Source: Acholoe squamosa (taxonomy: Eukaryota; Annelida; Polychaeta; Phyllodocida; Polynoidae). Taken from it: a stretch of 64,000 nucleotides of DNA. The notes beneath the pieces were generated by a model. The model worked only from the letters and a program-made list of their open reading frames with translations, did not search any database and had not been told where the DNA came from. A program made the position numbers and the translations under genes. Location of the stretch: positions 57,632,089-57,696,088 of the forward strand of contig OX439040.1 in assembly GCA_949317995.1 (NCBI GenBank), in the 5' to 3' direction. Below are positions 24,061 through 35,721 of this stretch, piece after piece. Every line of letters starts with the position of its first letter. Position 1 is the stretch's first letter.

Positions 24061-25368
24061 AAGGGCATACTATGGGGAGAGGCGGAAAATGGTTTGGTGA
24101 GTGCATATGTGACAGAGGGCAGGTTATTATAATGAGGACGTTGTTAGGATATGGTGAGCACCTGGTAAGATCATGGTGATGGACTCCATCAATCTAATGG
24201 ATGAAGTGGGAGACTGTAAACAGCTAAGAAACACCCACGACTTGCAGTGGTGAGGCCGCAGGGCACTAACCTCCTCCATTCTGACAGGCCCATAATTTTG
24301 ATGTCTGTTTGAGTCAACATAAAAGCTTTAGTGTCATATTTCCATCTAAACCTATGCCATACATTGCCGCTCCTCTAGTGCCTTCCAACCTTTTGTACCT
24401 GCGTTCTGTGATTTTATGTAGAGTTCATGTGGACACTGCCAGAATGTGGAACTGCCATTTCCCCATAGGTTGTTTAACCCCTGGAGGCAAATAAAAGAAG
24501 GGCCGTGAAGTGCATTTACATATTCTCCTTTGTCGCCGTGCATCTTGCAGGATGGAAACAAAAGGTCTGCATAAGACCCTAATGCAGTGATTGTGATTTT
24601 CTTAATAGTCTGGAAATAAATGTTCTGTTGTCACTTTGGACTAATAGAAATTTCTGTAACGGGGATTAGAAACCTTATGAGCAATATTATCCATATGAGC
24701 AATATTAAATTGTTTTATTTTGGGGGCATCCATATATGACGTCATGCAAAATTTGACCATTTTTGACCCTCCTCGTCACGTTCTTTTTTTGCCATATTTG
24801 CAATGCTAAAGGTATATGGAAAATTAATTTTGTCACGTGAGCCCGAACCCCCTGCCCCCACCTCCAGCGTGACGTCATTTGTGGATGGCCCCTTTATATG
24901 GCATCCCAAGAGGAGACTACCCCTCCACATTCTACGGTGTACAGTTATTTGCTACTAGCATTGGTTATTAAGGCATAATGATGCTTCACATTCTAGTTAT
25001 TACCCTTTTAACAGTCTGCCAATGTAATCTCAGATTTGCGCCAGCCTACATTTTGGGGAGAGATTAGGAAAATATCAACTCCTCCTGGATTCTTAGTAGT
25101 TAACTCTCATCCACGCAATCCCTTACTTGTTATAGTGTTTGACGGCCCCCCAAACGCCCCCCTCTCCGTCCCTATATGTATACGTCTTTCTCACCCTATA
25201 TCAGGACTGCATCTCCAAATTTCCCAATTCCTGTTCCTTTCACCCTCACTATATCCCACCATCCCTCCCCCTTTCACCATAGGGATGGTGAAAGGGGGGG
25301 CAATATAGGGCTATATTTCCCCCCCCCCTCCCCTACACACACACCTCCATTTGCCCTCATCATTCTCT
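24061..25368. other. Gene-free stretch
   Basis: Includes an inverted pair around 24735-24895 (GACGTCATGCAAAATTTGAC-like versus TGACGTCATTTG), possibly a small decayed element. C-rich near 25250-25350. No gene seen. Confidence 0.45.
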
Positions 25369-26291
25369 CAGGAAGACATTTGTCAGGGTGGTACGACTAG
25401 ACCCCCTTCAAGTCGTAGTGAGATCCCTCAGTTAAATGCCATTACAGCCCTGCGTCTAGTGGTCGCTAATAACACAGCACAACGGGCAAAAAAGAGGAGA
25501 CGAAACATACCAATTATACCTAATTTGTGGCTGCTAAGTCTGAAAATGAGATTAGAAAATGCCTATTGGCTCTCAATTTTGAGATATTCATAGGGTGCCA
25601 TATATGCTAAAAGTCCCCCTAAGGGCAATGATTTCACTATGTTCACCTACGTTGTGTAGCCCAAACTTGTACAACCACTTTCTTATGTCAATCCTGGCAT
25701 TTGTCTAGGCATTATCAATAGCTCTGACACTGCCGCAAATCAAATTTCACCAAAAAGTGGCTCCTACGCCTCTATTATTCCGGACATCAGAACCAGTTTA
25801 ATAAAATATTATGTGTTTGGTGTTAGCTCGCTCCATATGCATAGGTCTAGCAGATTTGGTGGTCCATAAGCAAGATTCCACTTTGGATCATGCCACTAGG
25901 GGTCAAGATGTATGTATTTCCACACTAAATAGCCTCGATTTATGTACATAGCATTATAACCCGTGTTTCGGGGATATATTGCTTCATTTTGGTACAAGGG
26001 GAGTCATGTTAAAAAGACAGCCAAATTTCCATGTCAACTTCCTTCAAACACCGACTTCTGTATCATTTAGAGCAACCAGCCATGATTTATGTCGAGTAAG
26101 GTTGTATTTTAACATCAGAATTATCCATGATCATGTGATTAAAGCAATGGTAATTTGACATTATAACAAAAATAGGCTACATAGTAAATAGAAGTCATGG
26201 CTTGCCCTCAGAGCAGTCATAACAGGATTATGTAGAGAGTGTGGATACACTGCTGGCACATACCAGAACCTAATATGCATGACATCCTTAA

Positions 26292-26994
26292 CCTTTTTGT
26301 GCCCAGAATTATTTGAAGAATTTTACATTATTTCATGATTGAATCATTTTGTTGATAAGACCTTGTGTTATTTCAATCTTCTTCTTTGATATGGGCTTGG
26401 CATTACATATTCTTAATAATCATAACCCAGTGAAGACTTTCAGCTAAGGACATGTCATTTCTGGTCAGGTCTGGTAACCATAGTTACCAAAACATTCCAT
26501 TTGTTGTCATTTATTGGTATTTGGTCCCTCTTGTGCTATATACACCCACATTCCCTGCAATCCTAAGAGCTTACATAACTTTCAAACCTGATTCTTTCTG
26601 CATCTGTTCTATTACACAGGAAACTTAAAATGTTATAATAGTAACAATGCATGGCTTATCTTTATGGATATTAACAGTTATTGTAAAATATAATTGGAGT
26701 ATGGAAAACTGTGTGTGTGTGATCCATCATCATTTTAGCTTCTTGGACGGTTGCCCAATAATGAATCACATAAAATGACTGCTCATTTTCAAGTTTTGAC
26801 TCACTCTGCCTGTTATAATAGAGATAAAGCCAAATGAATGGTTATATCGTAATTGGGGGGTCATAAGCATTCCAAAGAGGGTCTAACTTTGCAGATTGGA
26901 CCAGGAGAAGTATCTGAATGGATATTTCTTTCAGTATACATGCATGCATTTAAGCCCAAAACCGCGCTTTAATGCGCGCTTGGGCACCTAAGGG
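26292..26994. mobile_element. piggyBac-like non-autonomous element, copy E2
   Basis: Bounded by TTAA at 26288-26291 and 26995-26998. Inverted ends CCTTTTTGTGCCC and, mirrored, CCCTTAGGTGCCC. D1 lacks the insert at the equivalent point (near 400-480). TTAA duplication and CCY-start TIRs are hallmarks of piggyBac elements. No transposase ORF. Confidence 0.8.
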
Positions 26995-27370
26995 TTAATG
27001 ATCCACCTCCTGCGTCTGACCCCTCCTTCTTCCCCAAACAAACTGTGGTTTTGTTAGTGGCATACATGGGGATAGGTTCCAACAGGAACTCATAGAGATG
27101 GAAAAATGCTACCAAAGATAGTGGTTACCTTCTCTTCTAGCAGGCTAGTAATGGGGTCTGAAGTGGGTAAGCCTAACATTGCGTACAAGAGGCTGGTAAA
27201 ACAGTCGCTAACAAGTGCCGACTGGCTAACATTTTGAGCTTATTTACTACTTTTTACTGCATATTACAGAGTCAAAGGATGAGCAATTCATTAGATATGG
27301 GTTTGGACATGGTAATCAAAGACAAATAGATCAGATTTGATGTAAAATCTGATGTTTGCACAGTACACAC

Positions 27371-27577
27371 TGTAGGGGTCGGTGAAAACGTTTAGGGAAA
27401 CCGGGAGTTGAACCTGGGACCTCTCAGCCTTTAGACGATTGCTCTACCACTGAGCTACTTCCCGTACAACGTTTTCTACCTTCCACCCCTGGACTGGGGT
27501 GACACAGAGAGGGGACATGTGATGACCGGCCCCTGAGAGTCAGCTCATCGCACATGGGGAAATCACATTCCCCTACA
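27371..27577 (-). repeat. TRIM LTR (3' LTR on minus strand)
   Basis: Contains a minus-strand tRNA-like module at 27393-27464 with A-box TAGCTCAGTGGTAGAGC, B-box GGTTCAACTCC, and GGGAAG paired with TTTCCC. This copy keeps the full module. Confidence 0.82.
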
Positions 27578-27779
27578 CAGCCCCCAACCAGCTTCAACCA
27601 CCGCTGATCAGCAACCCGGCTCTCTTCCCAACCAGACAATTGGGCTTGATCAAGCAGTGCAAGGCATTCCCGATTCCCTGGTCAACTGCCGGTACAAGTA
27701 CCGGGCGGTCGAAGCGCCTGCCGTGCCACACCAGCCCAGGTACTGAGTTCCGTAGCCCCCCTCACGCGGGTCAGGACCA

Positions 27780-27795
27780 CTCGGTTTCCCTACCA
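27780..27795 (-). promoter_or_regulatory. Putative TRIM primer-binding site
   Basis: Minus-strand TGGTAGGGAAACCGAG. Its complement, CTCGGTTTCCCTACCA, shares the 11 bases CGGTTTCCCTA with the 3' end of the tRNA-like module in the 27371-27577 LTR, followed by the CCA expected on a mature tRNA. Confidence 0.6.
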
Positions 27796-27796
27796 T

Positions 27797-28008
27797 TGTA
27801 GGGGTCGGCGAAAACATTTAGGGAGTTGAACCCGGGGCCTCTCAGCCTTCATATGATTGCTCTACTACTGAGCTACTTCCCGGTACAACGTTTTCTACCT
27901 TCCACCCATGCCTGGACTGGGGTAACACAGAGAAGGGACATGTGATAACACGACGACCGGCCCCTGAGAGTCAGCACATCGCGCGCGGGGAAATCACATT
28001 CCCCTACA
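27797..28008 (-). repeat. TRIM LTR (5' LTR on minus strand)
   Basis: Same repeat as 27371-27577 with substitutions. A small deletion (GGAAACC-like) removes the acceptor-side end of the tRNA-like module (27820-27882). Divergence shows the copy is not young. Confidence 0.8.
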
Positions 28009-28354
28009 GCACTAATATCGATTTAGCTACCGAGGACGAAAATTTTAGGGTAGTATGTATATCTCAAAACTGAGAGCTGCCAGCTAAAAATGGATGTTAT
28101 TTTTGAATTTTCCAGGTCAAAATACATAGGAATTAATTAGTTTCAGCTCCGTTTTTTTTTTCGAAAAGTGAAAATGTGTTGTACAGTGTAATTGCACTGG
28201 TACGACTGCACAACCAAACCCTATGTAATTACTGCCTTAAGTGCTGATCATACAGAGTAGTCGTAATGTGTTACCTATGATCATCCACTCTGATATTGAG
28301 GATTTCAAGTCGTACTGGTTGTGTCTAGTCGTACCATCATTAGAAATGCCCTCC

Positions 28355-31300
28355 AGACCTCCCTTTTCCACGCCCATCCCCTTCCCTCTAACGGCCCCCG
28401 TTGTCCACCTTACCCCTAATCCATCTGTCTCCCCAATCCATTCCATCACACCTCGTCCAGCCTGTTCCTGCTTCCTTGTGTACACGCAGAGCCCCGATTC
28501 AGCAGTCTATGCGCTGACATTGAAACACTGAAACTACAACAAAACGGCAGACAAGTCATCTTATCAGTGCACTAACCTAAAATGTTAAAGTAGTCTCATT
28601 ATAAATCTTTATCTTTTCATCCCCAGCACCGGCCTGGCAAGGCAGGTTGGACCCGTCATACAATATGAGGGAGGAAAAAATGGGACGAAGGCAGTCGACT
28701 TGACATTTACAGCTGACGATCGTTTTAGAGTGTGGAGAGAAATGTCTGTTTCTTTCCATTCGAGTCTAAACTTTCTTCACTTTCTGCTTTTTATTCCTCG
28801 GAGAGGAGATACTATTTTAAGGCGGCGTCCGAACAGTCACGGGCAATAATCTGAGCATATGACAAGAAGGTTGCAATGGTCTCTAATTCTGGAATAAGGT
28901 AAAACATTTCTTGACCAGTCTATAATAATTACAGTAATTTATCCAGGAGCCAAAACAAACATCCCAGCCAAGTCCTTACCTCTCAACACATGCTTCTAAC
29001 CCGTCGCCGACCATCCTGATTAGTAGTTATATTTTAGGCTGCACCCCCTCCCCACCACCAACTTTCTTTGCAATTTCTTCGGAATCAAAATGACAGGGAA
29101 TATTACTGTGATAAAATCTAGATGTAAAGGGCAATGGCTAACAATCACCCAAACAGGTTGAACGTTTGTAAGCGTTACCAAAGCTACAAAGACGAAGGAT
29201 AGGGACTGAGTCTACTCGGCTATCACCAATTAAGATAATGATTGGTCGCAACTAATCACAGAAATAAAAAGGACATAGGAGCTAGCTCTTCTGCTCCAAT
29301 CTCATTTGATTTGATGTGTAAAAATATGATGGGAAACAAGAATATTAGGTACACTGCAAGAGTAGTGGCATGTCCCTGCAGGATATTGTTGGACTATGCA
29401 ATTAGATGACATTCTCATAAATTTTGAGGCAAAGGAGAGCAAAATTTATTTGACAAAAATGTGAAATATGAAGAATATTTATGTATTATGTATAGGCATA
29501 GACTATTGTTTATATACCTTTTCAATTTTGATGCCATCAATTTCTATTCGGATTACAAAAAGTTCGTTTAGCCCCAAAATCTGCATCGCCCTATTTTATA
29601 TCATCTATAGTTGTCGCCGAAGCTCTTAATTTTTTACCTCAAACGAGAGATAACGACCCTAGTTTCTCAAATTATAAACCATTAACTTTTGAAAATAATG
29701 GATCCATGAGTTTCCATGGGAAGTCAGTGTGTGATGATGGTAAGAGTCATACTCACCAAAAACATGCCTCTCCACCTGTTCATAATTTGGTTCAGTGAGA
29801 TTTCAGTGTCCTCAAACTAAACACTGTCTAATGTATCGCGGAATTAAACGTCAATAATGTACGTGTCTTTTCTAGAAAAGCCACCAAAAATAGATTTCCC
29901 CGGTAATTACAGAATTTTTCTATTATTCTCTCTTTGCACTCGAGACACGATGACGGCACCTGGCGAGCTCCGAGTCATTAAGTTTATTTTTGTCCCTGGG
30001 TGAGAAGCTGGTATGTTTAATATGAGATGCTCAGATGCTGAGCTGTGTAGGTTTGCTCCAAAGAAGGCTGGGCATAGACCTGCATTGTTAGACTGGAAAT
30101 GATGCTATCATTTAGGTTTGGGGCCCCATCAAGTAGGCTTGTTTGTGACTGTTTTGCTAGTAGTAGTAAGTATAGGAGGTAATTGCTATTTTATAAAACA
30201 TAAGGTTGGTGATTGCCCTCTAGGCAAAATCCACATTCTTATTTGCGAGAAAGATGTGAAACATTCTCAGACTTCATTATATATAAACAATTTTGTACAG
30301 GTTTATGTGTCGAAAAAGCCTTATATAATTATGATCATCTTTCCCACGAAAATTATTTTGAGTCATGGTCCTAATTCGAGGATTTGGGAACCGAGATATG
30401 GTAAATACTGTGACAATGTAAACCACTGATTATGAAATGTATACCACTTCTCACTTTTCAGAGCAATTTTCCTACACAATTAACCAGGCGATGCTGATGG
30501 ATAAATGAATGTGCTCCTCCACTGAATAAAACAGGTGTTATTGTTTTATTCTGTTCTGGAAGCTTCATGTGTTAGAACGTTATATTCATTATGAATAATA
30601 AAAGAAATAATCAATTTGAAAAAAAAAATAATTCGTATTTACAACTAGGCCTATCCATCTTCAAAATCGGGCATACTGGCTAGTAAGGGGGGACTCAAAA
30701 AATCACAAATAAAGGTGTCTTTAGGTCGAATAAGGTCGGAGCCTGATAGGTAAGCCATATTGCAATTACCTGGTGCTTATGATCATCTATAACGGTGTGA
30801 ACAATTTCTATGTTATGACAAAATATTATATCAATGGCCTAACCGGTACCATACTGGGCTGGCGGCTGTCACCGATTCTCAGTGACCTGACAAAAAGTTT
30901 CTGTACACACCTATGCATATTGTGGGTGCTTTTATTGCATGTTAGATAGCACCGAATAATAGATTTGAAATATTCTACACTAGATGTCGACCCACTTTTG
31001 CATTTAAAACATATTTCATAGCCTGCAGCAGGAAACCCCGTTGAAATTGAAATTGAGTTAGAATGGGTTTCAGGGGCGGATCCCAGGTGGGGGATGGGGC
31101 GCAGGGATTTACGACCTTTTATTATTAATGAAAAAGAGAGATCCTCTTAAATCATTTCAATCCACGATGAACCGGAACAGAGCACTTTTCTATAATTTGT
31201 TGTTTAGTGCACGTGCCTTTCCATATTCTATGAGCTACGCCTGGCAGTTAGGCTGAGCTATACAGGTTTGAAATTTGCAGGAGGTGTGGGTGACCAGATT

Positions 31301-31829
31301 TAAAACGCATGAACCTATAGATATCACTCTATGTGCTCCGATGGTATTGAATGATATTATGCAGTTTGCATCGTCTAGGTTACCATACTGACTGATAAAA
31401 CCACATAATTAGAGTAATATATAATAAACCTACAGTATGCCCACATTGCCAAAGCCCAAGTCTGGGAATAAACTGATAATGTATGCTCCATTTCCCGGCA
31501 TATGTATATTCTGCACAGCCACTGATAGGCAGTTCCACCAGACAGGAATGACGGAGACTTTATACATTCTGAATATTTTTTGAATCACTTATTAAACATC
31601 TCTGTCCCACATCTATATTAATACATCACGGTAATACCTTTTCCAAATACATTGGCACCTCATCTGTTGCAACTCGACTTCCTCTAAGGTATAGGGGTGG
31701 AGCAGCTCACCTTACTGTGGCAGAGATCTGTGACCTAGAAGGGAACTTGTACATACTGCAGTACCATGACAGCAGTACCTTTGAAGGAGAATAGCAGTAC
31801 AACAAAGCCTTGGCAGAAGGAGTCACAGA
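28355..31829. other. Long gene-free stretch
   Basis: Frames up to 103 codons (30118-30429, plus) show no domain, codon bias or exon border I can support. No repeat recognised by eye. Confidence 0.45.
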
Positions 31830-32300
31830 GAAGGGGCAACTACAGCGCCATGGTGGCATTCACTGTGACAGGACCTGATAAAGTGCCATTATGGCAGTAG
31901 CTATGGCAGAGAGCTGTGCCATAGAAGGGGCCTGATGCAGTGCCATAGTGGCTGTAGCTGTGACAGAGAAGTGATCTGATACAGTACCATGGTGGCTGTA
32001 GCTGTGACAGAGAAGTGGTCTGATACAGTACCATGGTGGCTGTAGCTGTGACAGAGTAGGGATCTGATACAGTACCATGGTGGCTGTAGCTGTGACATAG
32101 TAGGGATCTGATACAGTACCATGGTGGCTGTAGCTGTGACAGAGTAGGGACCTGATACAGTACCATGGTGGCTGTAGCTGTGACAGAGTAGGGACCTGAT
32201 GAAGTACCATGGTGGCTGTAGCTGTGACAGAGAAGTGATCTGATACAGTACCATGGTGGCTATGTAAGAGAAGGAACCTGATGCCATGATATCAGTATCT
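31830..32300. repeat. 44-bp minisatellite
   Basis: About eight units containing CAGTACCATGGTGGCTGTAG and CTGTGACAGAG. The first and last units are decayed. Open frames through it (108-128 codons, minus) are artefacts of repetition. Confidence 0.9.
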
Positions 32301-32818
32301 GTGACACAGAAGGCACCTACAGCAGCGCCATGAAGAAGGAGAAATTGCAGAGAAGGGAGCCGCCCATAGTGAGAGTATCAGTGGCAAAGAAGAGACCTAA
32401 AGCAGAGCCTTGATGGCAATTGTGTCTTGCTACATGTACATGAATGTAATAATGGCAAGTAGTTCACTAGTACAGCATCCATCATTCATGTTGGTCCTAC
32501 GTGGTTGAAAAAGCCATATGACACTTTATCTAATGCATCACGGCAATAAGGACAACAGGGCATACTTTGTTTTGGAAGGAGGGAGGGGGTTAGAGACAAG
32601 ATGGTGCTGCGCAGAAGATCACTAGTGATAGCTCTATAACACCAGTACCATCCATCATCCAGACAGGAACTCTCACATATCTGTCACTCTGTTCAATATC
32701 AGGCACTCTTATCATTTTTAAACCAGCATATTTGGATGATAGGCCCTCATGTATTCCATATATGTAGTACTGACTTCAAGAATGGTTGATTGGTAATGTT
32801 GAAATCATTATGGTATAT
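32301..32818. other. Gene-free stretch
   Basis: Decayed edge of the minisatellite (to about 32420), then unique-looking sequence up to the A2 left end. Confidence 0.5.
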
Positions 32819-32822
32819 TAAG

Positions 32823-32944
32823 CTAATAGATGATGCATATCGGGGCCCTAGGGCTGTATATGGTGTATATACCTGAGCCGCGAAGCGGCGAGGGTATATA
32901 CACCATATACAGCCCGTGGGGCCCCGATATGCATCACCTAATAG
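32823..32944. repeat. Terminal palindrome of A2
   Basis: Arms of about 52 nt (CTAATAGATGATGCATATCG and its mirror) around a 20-nt centre holding GCCGCGAAGCGGC. Compared with A3, GCATAT is replaced by GGCTGT and a G by a C, and the opposite arm changes to match. Confidence 0.93.
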
Positions 32945-33348
32945 GTTTATACCACCATTTTCTCCATTTTGTATCAATTTCTTACCTTTAAAAGCATTTA
33001 AAGTCCCGAAATAGACAAATTTCTTCTCTCGATTCGACAGAAATGAAACGCCATTTTGTTTTCCACTTTGCGTTAATTGGACCGGAAGTCGCTAAGGTGA
33101 CCTAGTTGCAAGGTATGGGGGAGCATATATTATTTTTTACGTGTATAACGCGTTTCCCGCCTGTAATTTCTAAATGCTATAGCAATAGTACAAAGAGACA
33201 AAAGGTAGGAAAACAGAACAATTTTATTTAAATAGAAATAAATATAACAATATTTTTGTAAATGTTCAATCTCAAAGCATACATGTCATTGTACATATAC
33301 ATGAAAGGACATGTCCAATACATTTACATGTCACATAAGACAACTCAT

Positions 33349-35129
33349 TTATTTCATATTGATATGAACAGTGCAGTTGGTGAAGTTTACATGGCTGAAT
33401 ACTGTGGTTTTATCTTGTACCTCAGAGATTTGGATGTCAGCCATTTTTACATCATTCTTGGTAGAAGATATGATATTGGTGGCACTTGGCACAGAAGCTG
33501 TGGAGGTTGTGGCACAAGGTTTAGAGGCTGTGGCACAAGCTTTGGTGGTTGTGGCAGACTTCTCATGCCTTGAGGCATTGTCACCTGCCAAGGTCAGGGA
33601 CATGACATGCCTCAGGGCATCTGGAGTCTTGGAATAATAATCGATAGATTGTTCACTCTTGTGCCCTGTTACAGATTTTATATCACGGGCAGCAAGACCC
33701 TTTTCTCTGAGTGTGGTTATACATGTAGCACGAATGCAATGGTTTGTATATATTTTACTGAGACAGGCAGCATAAGATATACGATTCATGATTTTTCCTA
33801 TGGTATTTACACCCATGGGAGTCACAGTATACCAAGTGGTACTCAACTTGTAATTTTTTTTCTTGTAGGTTTGCAAGAAAGCTGTACAATTTGGGTTCAA
33901 TTTTGACAGATATATCTTCAGGGATTTCACAGGGCATGAGGCAGTGCCTGTGGAGTACATCCTCTGCTCATGCTCTCGGGCATCCTGGGTCATGCCCTGA
34001 TGATTTTTTTCAGTGGAATTAAACCTGAGAGAAGCAAATTCATGCCCATCTGCATCTAATTTGAACACAAAATCTTCCTTTTTCAAATCGTGTAGACCCT
34101 CTCTGGCCCTGCGACCAAAATGTAACACCATCTCAAAGAAAACCTTATTCTGTAAAGAGAAAGGGCTGTCATTTGAAAGAACACCTGAAGAGTACATTTT
34201 TTTTTTGTCTTCTTCAGTGATAGGTTCGTAATGCTTAGATACATCTAGACCACTTTTTTTGTTCATTTTTATTTTTCCCTTCAACATATTGTTACATTGA
34301 ACAAAGAGAGGATCTGTCATTATGTTGAAATTTCTATTGAATGGGGGAGAAGTTATATGACGTTGAATGGCACCTCTTATGGACATCAAAGATCTCTTGT
34401 TGTATTCCTGACCATCTTTTGTCCTAACTTCTCCGTAGAAACGTCTCAATAGGGGAGCCAGAGCTTCTTTGGAGAATTCTTCAAAGTCACTTTGTTCGTC
34501 ATTTTCCACCAGCCAAGCTGTAAAAAAAAATTAAACAATTTGAGAAAAAATTGAATGTTTAATAAAGTATTTACAAAAAAAAATAGCTGATCTTCTACTT
34601 CAAGTTTTACAATGAACGTTCATATGTACCAAGTAACGACGAAAAAATTAATATATGCTCCCTGCGCACTCATCATGCGTATTCATGGTCCGGTCGCGGC
34701 CCGCCATAAGGCCCTGCATAATGTATATGAAAGTTTTTTCGACTTGTCAAACTAGAATTCACATTATAAATTCTTACCTTTGAAAATATCCACACCCCAT
34801 TTGGTAGCCTTGTGCGTGTTCTTCGATTTAGAGGCCATTTCTATGGTATTTAGATGTTCATTTGGCAAAGAAACAAATCTTTTCGGCTCGTCTTTGATAC
34901 CGGTAGGAGGTTTATATTCGGGTGCAGTCTCATCGCTCATATCCACTGGAGTTTCTCGCATTTGTCTGGCCATTTCTTTAACATACGAGCCGTCTGTAAA
35001 AAGTCGCACCTCGTATTCATAGTAGCCTTTGTGTACGACATTGGTTACTATCCCACATATCCATTCTTCATCCTTATTTACCTCCACAAACTGTCCAATT
35101 TTGAACCGTGACAACCACGTAGAAGCCAT
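33349..35129 (-). CDS. Crypton-like tyrosine recombinase, two exons
   Basis: Exon 1 is 35129-34778 and exon 2 is 34517-33349; the intron (34777-34518) has a GTAAG donor and a T-rich TTTACAG acceptor, and the frame is kept across it (506 residues). The ATG at 35129 is chosen because the upstream open frame is element repeat. N-terminus (about 8-60): Tudor/Agenet-like segment (FKIGQFVEV, WICGIV, VRLFTDGSYV). Residues about 110-170 match the DNA-binding segment of KIAA1958/DUF3504-type proteins (WGVDIFK, AIQRHI). Catalytic region: GRRAREGL (about 252-259), NHCIR (about 376-380), TGHKS (His about 403), tyrosine at 411/412 in IDYYSK. The tail is Thr/Ala-rich and ends FTNCTVHINM. All expected YR residues are present; probably an active or recently active transposase, though a domesticated host gene is not excluded. 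Confidence 0.85.
34518..34777 (-). other. Intron of the recombinase gene
   Basis: 260 nt, donor GTAAGAAT, acceptor after a long T run then ACAG. Phase 1. Removing it restores the family-conserved junction FKAWL. Confidence 0.8.
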
Positions 35130-35451
35130 GTTGACAGAAAGAAATCTTCCAGAGTGGAGGTAGAATAGAAATAGGTCACTTCCGGCAAGGACGCTGTAGA
35201 TATAGGTCAAGTGATCGTCGTACGAGGAACACGCCGAAAATATGGGACCGGTTTGGAAAACCAATGGATTCTTATTTATTTCGAACAAAATGGAGAAAAT
35301 TAGCACGCATTCCTCTTCTATGGATCGAAAACTTCTTGGGATTTCAATATTATTACCTGACATGCTTGGAATCAAGACGAAATCTTACTGCAAAATTACC
35401 ACTAGGACCTCAGGTTAGAACTTATTTATTTTCGCACTGTGTTTCATCACC

Positions 35452-35540
35452 GTTCAGTGTGGCGCTATGGCTAGAGCCTTCGCCTACCACCACTGCGGCC
35501 GGGGTTCGATCCTCATACGAGTTGGGACGATTTTTCACCA
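35452..35540 (+). other. tRNA-like module in A2
   Basis: TGGCGCTATGGCTAGAG as A-box, GGGGTTCGATCC as B-box. It lies upstream of the recombinase gene and points away from it. Confidence 0.6.
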
Positions 35541-35721
35541 TGGAAAATGGCCAGATTGACATTGTATATCTGCCACACAGTTCCAAAAATATTCTAAGTC
35601 CAACGTGACCTCGAAAAAGTATATACCAAAAATTTCAAAAATGCACAAGGGTGGTATATGCAGAATAATGCACGGCTAAACTGCATATAAACCCACCGGA
35701 AGTCCCGAAATCGTGGTATAA

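Larger units (their letters stand above)
27371..28008 (-). mobile_element. TRIM: 638-bp miniature LTR retrotransposon with tRNA-like LTRs
   Basis: Two direct repeats of 207 bp (27371-27577) and 212 bp (27797-28008), each TGTAGGGG...CCCCTACA, flank a 219-bp interior without ORF. Flanks ACAC and GCAC look like a four-base target duplication with one mismatch. D1 has the empty site near 45-65. On the minus strand, one base after the upstream LTR, lies TGGTAGGGAAACCGAG, a plausible primer-binding site starting TGG. G-rich GGTTGGGGGCTG precedes the downstream LTR as a possible PPT. It needs proteins supplied in trans. Confidence 0.82.
25473..28188. mobile_element. TIR DNA transposon, family D, copy D2
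   Basis: A 2,716-bp insertion. Termini CACAGCACAAC (left) and GTTGTACAGTG (right) are imperfect inverted repeats, with weaker similarity over about 150 bp (both sides contain TTTTGAGATAT). The flanks TAA (25470-25472 and 28189-28191) form a three-base target duplication, confirmed by F1. It carries two later insertions: E2 (26292-26994) and a TRIM (27371-28008). No transposase ORF. Harbinger-like by duplication length only. Confidence 0.8.
25369..28354. mobile_element. MITE family F, copy F2, split by transposon D2
   Basis: The two halves, 25369-25472 and 28189-28354, join to match F1 (11183-11454) on the other strand. In F1 the joint is the uninterrupted run between GTGCAATTAT and GTGACCACTAG; here D2 sits exactly there with TAA on both sides. 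Confidence 0.82.
32819..35721 (-). mobile_element. Family A, copy A2: autonomous-looking tyrosine-recombinase transposon
   Basis: Left end TAAGCTAATAG, right end GTGGTATAA, TAA at both outer edges as in A1 and A3. Order: terminal palindrome (32823-32944), TTATACCAC motif (32947), recombinase gene on the minus strand with its 3' end toward the palindrome, spacer upstream of the gene (35190-35250), one fold-back arm (35250-35370), tRNA-like module (35452-35540) and right end. A1 and A3 share both ends and the spacer but lack the gene, as expected for deletion derivatives. Confidence 0.8.

Noticed and set aside
23660-24106. 148-codon Pro/Ser/His-rich minus-strand frame
   Set aside because: 33-bp repeat array; every frame stays open because the unit is a multiple of three.
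27393-27464. Genuine tRNA gene
   Set aside because: D-arm, T-arm and acceptor are recognisable but the anticodon stem is poorly paired, and the sequence is part of an LTR present twice.
30118-30429. 103-codon plus-strand frame with a hydrophobic start
   Set aside because: No domain, no homologue recognised, no exon borders; compatible with chance in AT-rich DNA.
31840-32287. Overlapping minus-strand frames of 108-128 codons
   Set aside because: 44-bp minisatellite translation.
35129-35375. N-terminal extension of the recombinase frame by 82 codons
   Set aside because: The extension is translated element repeat (IRSIDEECVL-type peptide also seen in A1 and A3) and lacks conservation expected of protein.
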